This document shows positions 1 through 6,924 of a stretch of DNA of 19,546 nt, piece by piece. The number at the start of each line of letters is the position of its first letter. Position 1 is the stretch's first letter. Under the pieces are notes generated by a model. It was not told where the DNA came from, ran no database searches, and saw only the letters and a program-made list of their open reading frames with translations. Source of the stretch: CAINEC01 sp046303115 (lineage in GTDB: Bacteria > Bacteroidota > Bacteroidia > AKYH767-A > OLB10); the NCBI GenBank assembly GCA_046303115.1, contig JBKCGZ010000212.1:1-19546 (forward strand), read 5' to 3'. The position numbers and the translations under genes were made by a program.

Positions 1-1338
1 AATTCTCTCTTTCGTCTCTTTCTCACGTTGTTGTACCTCCGACTTTTTATATTGACGTTCCCAATATAAAGTTGAATTATCGATGATCACTAGTAATGGC
101 AGCAACATTAGTAACTTGCTCCATTTACTATTTTCAAAAACTTTTAACACCGCAACTGTCAACAGAATTATTAAAATAATTTCTGCATTGATAATTCGGT
201 TTATAGATCTTATAGCGCCGAATCCTGGTAAGTTGAAAAACAATTTATAAAGCGTAAAGCCATTTATATTCAAGGTAAATAAAACAACCAAAAACAAACT
301 AACTAATAAAAACAATAGTTCCTTTTTATTCGACGCTTTCTTATAGGCAAAAGGAAATAAAAGAATTCCTAAATAGGCTATTAGTCCTGGGAACAAAAAC
401 AACTCCCACCAATTTTGACTTTGGTCTCTTATATGCCAAGTCAAAAATCTCCACGAATAAGATTCTGGAATAGCGGCAAAATAAGATCGCCACGTTGGTA
501 TATAACTCAATACTTCTTCAAAATTGCGGTATCCAAAACGATTACTAATTTCCATATAAGGAATAAACATCGGCAATAACAACATGATTCCTATTACAAT
601 AGTAAACGTGTGTTTAAAAATATTTTTACCTTCTTTTATCCATTTAAATAATTCCTTATCGCGATATGCTATCAAATATGCAATGAACACAAATAACAAA
701 ATATAAGCAACAAAAAATCCAAGGTAAATACCACAATAAAACTGATAAACTATTCCTGCAATTAGGAAGTAAAATGATTTTATGTTCTTATTTTTTATCC
801 AGTTCCAAAACCAAAAAAGAACTAATGGAATCATGAAGCGAGGAAAAACCTGCGCATGATTCATATGAGTAAGGATAAATATTGAGAAGGCATAGATGTA
901 AGCTCCAACTGAAGACAACAGAGTTGATGCTGTCCACTTTTTTAATGCCCAATAGGCGCATATGAAATTTAAAACAAAGAGCGATAGAAACCACAATTGA
1001 AAAGATGTCTCCCGATCGCATTTTATTATTCTGAAAGCAGCATACAATGGAACTGTTCCAATTAAATTATCGGAATAAGCTATCGCATTTTTTTCAGGAT
1101 ACATAAAAGGAGCATCCCAATAATTAGCTACTTTACCTATCATGAAATTATATCCGTGTTCTAAAATATAATTATTAAAACGTGAGTCTCCTTTATCACC
1201 AGGCATAACTGATAAGTCGCGTTGAAGAATATCCAACGGAAAAAGCCAAATACCAGCAATTAGCATTACCAATGGCAATAAGGAAGTAAAATGAATTTCT
1301 TTCTTTAAAGAAGATCGCAGCATTGAAATAAATTTCAT
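1..1338 (-). CDS. Polytopic GT-C-like membrane protein, 3' end missing
   Basis: Reading the minus strand from the ATG at 1338 gives 446 codons with no stop, so the C-terminus lies beyond the left edge. The product is a multi-pass inner-membrane protein: a basic N-terminus, a first hydrophobic segment at about residues 17-34, then a polar loop with a D-K-G-D motif (D48, D51) and the string FMYPEKNAIAYSDN (residues 78-91), followed by many hydrophobic segments. A hydrophobic start, an acidic first outer loop and numerous later helices are the layout of GT-C-fold glycosyltransferases and YfhO-like proteins, which move sugars from lipid carriers. The donor and acceptor cannot be read from sequence. 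The ATG overlaps the TGA of the upstream gene by four bases (ATGA), so translation is probably coupled to that second GT-C-like gene. The family call is inference from topology and motif style. That a real gene is present is well supported by the long open frame. Confidence 0.75.
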   Translation of the reverse strand, partial: MKFISMLRSSLKKEIHFTSLLPLVMLIAGIWLFPLDILQRDLSVMPGDKGDSRFNNYILEHGYNFMIGKVANYWDAPFMYPEKNAIAYSDNLIGTVPLYAAFRIIKCDRETSFQLWFLSLFVLNFICAYWALKKWTASTLLSSVGAYIYAFSIFILTHMNHAQVFPRFMIPLVLFWFWNWIKNKNIKSFYFLIAGIVYQFYCGIYLGFFVAYILLFVFIAYLIAYRDKELFKWIKEGKNIFKHTFTIVIGIMLLLPMFIPYMEISNRFGYRNFEEVLSYIPTWRSYFAAIPESYSWRFLTWHIRDQSQNWWELFLFPGLIAYLGILLFPFAYKKASNKKELLFLLVSLFLVVLFTLNINGFTLYKLFFNLPGFGAIRSINRIINAEIILIILLTVAVLKVFENSKWSKLLMLLPLLVIIDNSTLYWERQYKKSEVQQREKETKERI

Positions 1339-2690
1339 CGATTACCTTTTTTAGCTTCGTCGTAATTTGGATAAGATAATTGCTCTTCGAATTTCTCCAC
1401 CTTATCTAGTTTACCAAATTGTTTTAAATAAATCTTGCTATTCATTCCATCGCCGTGTAATGAACCATACTCAAATTGATAGGTTTGAAATATATTCAAC
1501 AATATGAATGCACCAGCAATGGTAAAAAGGCTTAATTTATAAATTGACTTACTCACAAATATTTTAGATACAACACATGCAATTGGAACGGCTAACATTG
1601 AGTATAACGGTATCATTGATTTTTGTCCAAAGCTTCCACCATACCACCAATTCCACCAGCAAAGCGTAATATAAACATACAAGACAACAACAGCTATCAA
1701 CGACCACTTTAATTCCGGAACGCGTTTAAACATAAAATAAACACCTGGAAAAATAAGTAACATGAGAGGAGTATAGATAAACCATCCTTTTTGAAATCCA
1801 AAAAGTCCTTTCCAAAAAATGGGCTTTAAAAAATAATAATGTTGATACAAATCTGACGCGCCCAAATAACTACCTAATGTCATTTTCCAATATTTAAATT
1901 GTGGAATCCAGATAGCAATAAATAGTGAAGCGAAAATCATCAATGCATAAAATGGTACTTTTTTAGAACCGGCATCGGTAATATTTTTTACATCATATAA
2001 AATAAAAAATAAAGAAAATAGCATCAAGGGTAAATGAATCAGTGTCATTAATGAAAGTGATACACTAACAATAAAAATTGATTTTAATTTTCGGTTCATA
2101 TGCCACTTTGCTGTAGCATAAACAAATAATGAACTTAAAGCGAATAAATAAACCTCCGGTAATGGGGCTGACTGAGAAGCATAGCAAAAGAGGTTAGTTC
2201 CTAGTCCAATAATCCAAAGTGTAATTGAAATTTCCCTATCTGAAAAATTATAATGAAGTAATAATTTTCTTAAATAAAGTAATCCAAGAAAAAAATAAAA
2301 TACGGCGCTAAGCAACAAAAAGAACTGGTATGGCTCTGTGAATCCCGTTAAAGGATAATCAAATGCTTTTGCTACTTGATGAGCTACGGCAAAAAAAGGA
2401 GCATACATAATTGATAATCCATAAGTCTTATCGAATGCCTTTTTCCCACTATCGTATTGCTTCAACCAAAACCAGTACTTCCCTTCACCATATTTATAAT
2501 CACTTTTCTCTACTTTAAGATCATCAAAAATAAATTTGGCGGGCAGGTATCCATAATATGCATGCACATCATATGCAATTACCTTTTCATCGCTGCGCCA
2601 CTTCTTTAGGTTCATATCTACTATCAAAGCAGATAGCGAAATAATAAAAACCAATACCAGTGAAAATCGTCTTTTAAACAAATTTATCAT
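1335..2690 (-). CDS. GT-C-like polytopic membrane glycosyltransferase-type protein
   Basis: This 451-residue integral membrane protein has a short basic N-terminus, a signal-anchor-like helix (about 9-26), then an extracytoplasmic loop with acidic residues at the usual GT-C catalytic position, as in AYDVHAYYGYLPAKFIFDD (residues 39-57). About ten further hydrophobic segments follow, with the conserved-looking strings YGLSIMYAPFFAVAH, KGWFIYTPLML and WWNWWYGGSFGQK between them. This matches the broad GT39/PMT-like class of GT-C enzymes, which use polyprenyl-phosphate sugars at the outer face of the inner membrane. The precise sugar and acceptor are unknown. Its TGA overlaps the ATG of the next GT-C-like gene, so the two probably act in one pathway. 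The ATG at 2690 lies only four bases after a TATCTTTG element, which would give almost no leader. A later start would remove the first helix, so I keep this one. Confidence 0.75.
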   Translation of the reverse strand: MINLFKRRFSLVLVFIISLSALIVDMNLKKWRSDEKVIAYDVHAYYGYLPAKFIFDDLKVEKSDYKYGEGKYWFWLKQYDSGKKAFDKTYGLSIMYAPFFAVAHQVAKAFDYPLTGFTEPYQFFLLLSAVFYFFLGLLYLRKLLLHYNFSDREISITLWIIGLGTNLFCYASQSAPLPEVYLFALSSLFVYATAKWHMNRKLKSIFIVSVSLSLMTLIHLPLMLFSLFFILYDVKNITDAGSKKVPFYALMIFASLFIAIWIPQFKYWKMTLGSYLGASDLYQHYYFLKPIFWKGLFGFQKGWFIYTPLMLLIFPGVYFMFKRVPELKWSLIAVVVLYVYITLCWWNWWYGGSFGQKSMIPLYSMLAVPIACVVSKIFVSKSIYKLSLFTIAGAFILLNIFQTYQFEYGSLHGDGMNSKIYLKQFGKLDKVEKFEEQLSYPNYDEAKKGNR

Positions 2691-2694
2691 TGCT

Positions 2695-2702
2695 CAAAGA
2701 TA
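2695..2702 (-). promoter_or_regulatory. -7 promoter element candidate for the GT-C pair
   Basis: TATCTTTG on the minus strand is an exact match to the Bacteroidota sigma-ABfr -7 consensus TAnnTTTG. It lies only four bases before the ATG at 2690, whereas other candidate boxes in this window lie 17-18 bases from their start codons. If used, the transcript would be leaderless or nearly so. No good -33 TTTG is visible. Confidence 0.4.
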
Positions 2703-2751
2703 TTTATTTTCAATTTACCTACTAGCTATGCAATGTATGATTATTCTTATT

Positions 2752-2759
2752 TAATTTAG
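2752..2759 (+). promoter_or_regulatory. -7 promoter element candidate for the lipoprotein gene
   Basis: TAATTTAG differs from TAnnTTTG at one position and ends 17 bases before the ATG at 2777. That spacing matches the other candidate boxes in the window, which supports it despite the mismatch. The region is AT-rich, so chance matches are possible. Confidence 0.35.
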
Positions 2760-2776
2760 CAGAAATATTTTATGTT

Positions 2777-3286
2777 ATGAAGAAAGCAATTTACATCATT
2801 GGTTTAACGATTATCTCTTTTGGTTGTGGGTCTAAAGAAGAAAAACAAGCATCTATATACAACAACGATTTTGAAGTAATGGGGAATTGGTCAAATAAAG
2901 ATCAGCTAACTACAGATGCCAGCCATAGTGGTATTTATTCAACTTTTACTGATAGCACATTCGTGTTTTCGCAAACGATGATTGCTTCCTGCAAGCAATT
3001 GAAAAATAAATCGCCTAAAAGCATAACTGCAACTGTTTGGGTAATGTCGAAATTACAAAACCCTAAAGGCAAGTTAGTCTTGTCAATCGATAAAAACGAT
3101 AAGAGTGTAATCTGGCAAGGAAGTGATATACAAACTACTGTTAAAGTTCCTAATAAATGGGAATTGGTTCAGTTAAAAGTCGACTTGAAAGAACCATTAA
3201 CCGACGATATGGTAATTAAACTTTACGGATTAAACGAAGGGAAGTCGAAAGTTTATTGGGACGATTTTTCTTTAACTTTTGAATAA
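2777..3286 (+). CDS. Lipoprotein with jelly-roll (CBM-like) domain
   Basis: This 169-residue protein begins with a lipoprotein signal peptide, MKKAIYIIGLTIISFG, followed by the lipid-attachment cysteine C17 (lipobox SFGC, slightly off consensus). The residues just after the cysteine, GSKEEKQ, resemble the lysine-plus-acidic lipoprotein export signal that sends Bacteroidota lipoproteins to the cell surface. The rest has the pattern of a carbohydrate-binding-module-type beta sandwich (CBM4/9-like): NNDFEVMGNWSN near the start, W/V-rich strands in the middle, and a closing VYWDDFSLTF strand. This fold binds sugars or serves as a structural module; no ligand can be deduced. It is divergent from the GT-C pair and convergent with the CoA-transferase genes, with its stop ten bases from theirs. 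A two-codon ORF (ATG TTA TGA from 2772) overlaps its start codon. Confidence 0.8.
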   Translation: MKKAIYIIGLTIISFGCGSKEEKQASIYNNDFEVMGNWSNKDQLTTDASHSGIYSTFTDSTFVFSQTMIASCKQLKNKSPKSITATVWVMSKLQNPKGKLVLSIDKNDKSVIWQGSDIQTTVKVPNKWELVQLKVDLKEPLTDDMVIKLYGLNEGKSKVYWDDFSLTFE

Positions 3287-3304
3287 TCGTTTCTGGTTAA
3301 TCAA
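3279..3304. terminator. Weak dyad across convergent stop codons
   Basis: TTGAATAA (3279-3286) and TTAATCAA (3297-3304) can pair at seven of eight positions around a 10-base loop. The dyad spans the stop codons of both the lipoprotein gene and the CoA-transferase B gene. It is AT-rich and has no T-run after it on either strand, so it is at best a weak bidirectional terminator. Confidence 0.2.
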
Positions 3305-3956
3305 TTACCATTTCAGGGATATCTCCTTCAACCACTAATTTACCTGCGGTTGCTTTTCGTATCTCCTCTACCGTTACACCTGGTGCTCTTTCTAAAAGGA
3401 CAAATCCTTTTCCTGGTACTACCTCTAATACTGCTAACTCAGTTACAATTTTCTTGATGCATTTTACCCCCGTTAAAGGAAGTGTACATTCGGGAAGTAA
3501 TTTTGATTCGCCAGCTTTATTAACATGCTGCATGGCAACAATAATATTTTTTGCAGCAGCTACAAGGTCCATTGCGCCTCCCATTCCTTTTACCATCTTA
3601 CCTGGAATTTTCCAATTTGCTATATCTCCATTCTCACTTACTTCCATCGCACCTAGAATTGTTAAATCAACTTTCCCTGCGCGAATCATTCCGAAGCTTA
3701 ATGCAGAATCAAAATAGGCTGTACCTGGAACTTCAGTAATAGTTTGCTTACCGGCATTAATCAAATCAGCATCTTCTTCTCCATCGAAAGGAAAGGGCCC
3801 CATTCCTAGCATTCCATTTTCAGATTGTAGAGTAACATTTACTCCCTTCGGAATATAGTTAGCAACTAAAGTAGGAATACCAATTCCTAAGTTGACATAA
3901 CTTCCATCTTTTACTTCTTGCGCGATGCGTTTTGCGATTCCAACCTTATCCAACAT
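3297..3956 (-). CDS. scoB: 3-oxoacid CoA-transferase subunit B
   Basis: This 219-residue protein is the small (beta) subunit of a class I CoA-transferase. It carries the catalytic-glutamate motif SENGMLGMGPFP, with E46 as the residue expected to form the glutamyl-CoA thioester. Upstream is the glycine-rich NLGIGIPTLVANY, and later come the conserved GAMEVSENGDIANW and KGMGGAMDL segments. The length is typical for a separate B subunit. With the A subunit encoded 18 bases upstream it would move CoA between succinyl-CoA and acetoacetate, feeding ketone-body or branched-chain and fatty-acid breakdown in the cytoplasm. Class I subunits for acetate/acetoacetyl-CoA (AtoD/AtoA) look alike, so substrate choice is inference. 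It is the last gene of the long minus-strand run and converges on the lipoprotein gene. Confidence 0.93.
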   Translation of the reverse strand: MLDKVGIAKRIAQEVKDGSYVNLGIGIPTLVANYIPKGVNVTLQSENGMLGMGPFPFDGEEDADLINAGKQTITEVPGTAYFDSALSFGMIRAGKVDLTILGAMEVSENGDIANWKIPGKMVKGMGGAMDLVAAAKNIIVAMQHVNKAGESKLLPECTLPLTGVKCIKKIVTELAVLEVVPGKGFVLLERAPGVTVEEIRKATAGKLVVEGDIPEMVID

Positions 3957-3974
3957 AATTGTTTAAATTTAAAA

Positions 3975-4673
3975 TTATTTTTTTTGACGTACCGTTCGTT
4001 GCTCAATTCGTTTCTCGTAATTATTTCCTTGAAAGATCCGATGAACATAAATTCCGGGTACATGAATATGATCAGGGTCTAACGTTCCCGCAGGTACTAA
4101 CTCTTCAACTTCTGCAATTGTAATTTGTCCGGCCATGGCCATTGGCATATTAAAATTACGCGTTGTTTTACGGAAAATTAAATTCCCGTGCGTATCACCT
4201 TTCCAAGCTTTCACAATCGCAAACTTCGCTTTGAAAGCCATCTCCAATAAATATTCTACTCCATCAAATACGCGCGTTTCTTTTCCAATTGCGACTTCTG
4301 TTCCAACTCCTGCGCGAACCCATACTGCAGGCATACCATAAGCAGCAGCCATACATCTTGTTGCTAATGTTCCTTGCGGAATTAATTCTACTTCAAGTTC
4401 GCCACTTAATAATTGTCTTTCGAATTCTGCATTCTCCCCAACATATGATGAAATCATCTTTTTTACTTGACGTGTTTTAAGCATCAGTCCAATTCCGAAA
4501 TCATCCACACCAGCATTATTTGAAATACATGTAAGATCTTTTGTTCCCTTTTTCACGAGGGCGTTGATACAATTTTCTGGAATACCACATAGGCCAAAGC
4601 CGCCTAACATAATAACTTCTCCATCCTGAATATCATGAATGGCTACTTCTGCATCTTTTACTACTTTATTCAT
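3975..4673 (-). CDS. scoA: 3-oxoacid CoA-transferase subunit A
   Basis: This is the alpha subunit of the same class I CoA-transferase. The signature GGFGLCGIPE lies at residues 24-33 and forms the CoA/oxyanion site. ISNNAGVDDFGIGLML, AYGMPAVWVRAGVGTE, FDGVEYLLE and KAWKGDTHGNLIFRKTTRNFN follow in the expected order. I place the start at the ATG at 4673 (MNKVV, 232 residues). The open frame extends to a TTG at 4688, but that would overlap the PBP1A gene and adds no conserved residues. The ATG follows the PBP1A stop codon by one base, so the two genes are almost certainly co-transcribed and perhaps translationally coupled, although their functions are unrelated. The B subunit follows after 18 bases. 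Confidence 0.93.
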   Translation of the reverse strand: MNKVVKDAEVAIHDIQDGEVIMLGGFGLCGIPENCINALVKKGTKDLTCISNNAGVDDFGIGLMLKTRQVKKMISSYVGENAEFERQLLSGELEVELIPQGTLATRCMAAAYGMPAVWVRAGVGTEVAIGKETRVFDGVEYLLEMAFKAKFAIVKAWKGDTHGNLIFRKTTRNFNMPMAMAGQITIAEVEELVPAGTLDPDHIHVPGIYVHRIFQGNNYEKRIEQRTVRQKK

Positions 4674-4674
4674 A

Positions 4675-6891
4675 TTAATTAATATCAAAATTATTTGTGG
4701 TGCCTGGAACTACAGGCATATTATACTTCGAACAATCAAGTTCAACGTTCAATGGTTTTTGTGGCTTAGGAAATTCTCCTTGTGAGTAATTTAACTTAGC
4801 ATCATCAAATACTTTTCTCATGAAAAGTCCCCAAATCGGCAACGCAGTATTAGCTCCTTGTCCGAGACCAGTTGAACGGAAGTGAATACTTCTGTCTTCG
4901 CAACCTACCCAACAACCGGCAACTAGTTCAGGAGTGATACCCATAAACCAACCATCGCTATTGTTTTGTGTTGTTCCTGTTTTACCCGCAATAGGATTTG
5001 AAAAATGATAAGCCCCTCCACGTAAACGCTCTCCCGTACCGAACTTTGTTACACCTTCCATTAAGTTCAACATCAAGTATGCAGTTTCTTCATTGATAGC
5101 TTCTACTTTTCGTGGAACAAACTCTTGCAATACAACACCGTTTTTATCTTCAATACGTGTAATATACATTGGCTCTGTCCAAATACCCTTATTAGCAAAC
5201 GTTCCATAAGCTCCTACCATTTCAAATACTGAAATATCTGCTGATCCTAGAGCAATAGATGCAAATGGTTTGATAGGGGTGGTTATTCCCATTTTATGAG
5301 CAACCTGAATTACGGCTTCCGGACCGAACTGCTTCATTAAATAAGCAGAAACACAATTAACAGAATTTGCCAACGCTTGTTTTAATGAAAGCATTCCACC
5401 ATAACTCCCATCTGCATTTGAGGGCGTCCACGAACCACCAAATTTATCAACGATAGTAACTTTCGAGTTCGGAACTTTATAACATGGTGAGTAACCTTCC
5501 TGCATTGCTAGGGTATATACAAATGGTTTGAAAGTAGAACCAACTTGTCGTGCACCATCCTTTACTTGATCATATTTAAAATAATGAAAATCTAATCCGC
5601 CAACCCACGCCTTCACTTGTCCTGTTTGCGGTTCAAGCGCCATAAATCCTGTACGTAAAAACATTTTGTAATAACGAATAGAATCCATCGGCGACATAAT
5701 CGTGTCTAAATCTCCTTGCCAAGAAAACACGGTCATCTTAACTTTTTTATTGAAGTTGATTTCAATTTGCGCATCCGACATCCCTTGTTCTTTTAAATTC
5801 TTATAACGTTCTGAACGTTTCATACCCTGCGTAATTAATTCAGGATAATCTTCCCAAGGCGATCGATCTTGCCAATGCTCGTAAAATGTTTCTTGCAGTT
5901 TTGTTAAGTGCTGCTTCACCGCTTCCTCGGCGTACTTTTGCATACGAGTATCGATGGTGGTATAAATTTTTAATCCATCGCGATATAAATTATAAGGAGA
6001 TCCGTCGGCTTTATAGTGTTCAGCACACCATTTTAATAAATCTTTTTTCAATACTTCGCGAAAATGTTGTGCGATTCCTGACGTGTGACTTTCAGGTCTG
6101 AAACGTAATCGTACAGGTAGTTTTTGTAGCGAGTCAGATGCCTCTTCCGTGATAAAATCATATTTCTCTAACTGACCAATAACAGTATTACGACGGTTCA
6201 TTGCATTTTCTGGATTTCGAACAGGATTATATCTTGACGGGGCCTGCAACATTCCAATTAGCAATGCAGCTTCTTCCATCGAAACGTCTTTAGGATCCTT
6301 TTGAAAATAAGTAGAACTTGCCGAACGAATACCGAACGCATTGTTTCCGAATTCTACTGTATTGAGATACATTGCAAGAATTTCCGTTTTAGTGTAATTC
6401 TTTTCTAGCTTGACTGCAATAACCCACTCTTTAATTTTACGGAGAACGAGTTGTGCTTTACTTAACTTTTCACCTCGAGGGAACAAATTTTTTGCAAGTT
6501 GCTGGGTAAGTGTACTGCCTCCACCTGCATCTTGATGTAAGAAAATAGTTTTTACTAAAACACGAAACAATCCTCTAACATCAACTCCTGAATGATCATC
6601 AAAACGAACATCTTCCGTGGCCTTAAGTGCATTTATTAAATAAGGTGATAATTCGCTATAGTGAACATTTACACGGTTTTCTTTAAAGTATTTTCCGAGC
6701 GACTGCATGTCCGAAGAATATATTTCACTTGCCAACATTGAGTTGGGATTTTCTAGCTCCTCAAAAGTTGGCAATTCCCCAAAATAGCCCATTGCGACTA
6801 ATGATATAAATCCTACCAGGAATAAAAATGGAGCAAAGACAATCAGCCAAATAAAAAATATTATTCGCTTAACTTTAGAAGTTGATTTCAT
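4675..6891 (-). CDS. mrcA: Bifunctional penicillin-binding protein 1A
   Basis: This 738-residue class A PBP polymerises lipid II into glycan strands and cross-links the peptides in the periplasm. It has a basic cytoplasmic tail, one membrane anchor (about 9-35), then a GT51 glycosyltransferase domain: ATEDVRFDDHSG (catalytic E93), GGGSTLTQQLAKN (123-135), RKIKEW (151-156) and KTEILAMYLN (168-177). The transpeptidase domain has all three active-site motifs: STFK with nucleophile S452, SVN at 510-512 and KTG at 637-639. All catalytic residues seen are intact and the length is usual for Bacteroidota PBP1A. It lies 33 bases after the receptor gene, with an exact TAnnTTTG box in between, so it may have its own promoter inside the longer run. 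One base separates its stop from the CoA-transferase A start. Confidence 0.96.
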   Translation of the reverse strand: MKSTSKVKRIIFFIWLIVFAPFLFLVGFISLVAMGYFGELPTFEELENPNSMLASEIYSSDMQSLGKYFKENRVNVHYSELSPYLINALKATEDVRFDDHSGVDVRGLFRVLVKTIFLHQDAGGGSTLTQQLAKNLFPRGEKLSKAQLVLRKIKEWVIAVKLEKNYTKTEILAMYLNTVEFGNNAFGIRSASSTYFQKDPKDVSMEEAALLIGMLQAPSRYNPVRNPENAMNRRNTVIGQLEKYDFITEEASDSLQKLPVRLRFRPESHTSGIAQHFREVLKKDLLKWCAEHYKADGSPYNLYRDGLKIYTTIDTRMQKYAEEAVKQHLTKLQETFYEHWQDRSPWEDYPELITQGMKRSERYKNLKEQGMSDAQIEINFNKKVKMTVFSWQGDLDTIMSPMDSIRYYKMFLRTGFMALEPQTGQVKAWVGGLDFHYFKYDQVKDGARQVGSTFKPFVYTLAMQEGYSPCYKVPNSKVTIVDKFGGSWTPSNADGSYGGMLSLKQALANSVNCVSAYLMKQFGPEAVIQVAHKMGITTPIKPFASIALGSADISVFEMVGAYGTFANKGIWTEPMYITRIEDKNGVVLQEFVPRKVEAINEETAYLMLNLMEGVTKFGTGERLRGGAYHFSNPIAGKTGTTQNNSDGWFMGITPELVAGCWVGCEDRSIHFRSTGLGQGANTALPIWGLFMRKVFDDAKLNYSQGEFPKPQKPLNVELDCSKYNMPVVPGTTNNFDIN

Positions 6892-6909
6892 GCTTTATTT
6901 ATTTCTTTT

Positions 6910-6917
6910 CAAAATTA
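6910..6917 (-). promoter_or_regulatory. Internal -7 promoter element before the PBP1A gene
   Basis: TAATTTTG on the minus strand matches TAnnTTTG exactly and ends 18 bases before the PBP1A ATG. It lies in the 33-base gap after the receptor gene, in very AT-rich DNA, and has no clear -33 partner. The spacing agrees with the other candidate boxes here. Confidence 0.4.
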
Positions 6918-6924
6918 ATTAAAA

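Noticed and set aside
788..1021. 77-residue minus-strand ORF
   Set aside because: It lies in another frame inside the long open frame 1-1338, whose translation has membrane-protein character throughout; the short ORF is a shadow.
4674..4688. Five-codon N-terminal extension of the CoA-transferase A subunit from TTG at 4688
   Set aside because: It overlaps the PBP1A stop, starts with TTG, and the ATG at 4673 gives a normal family N-terminus.
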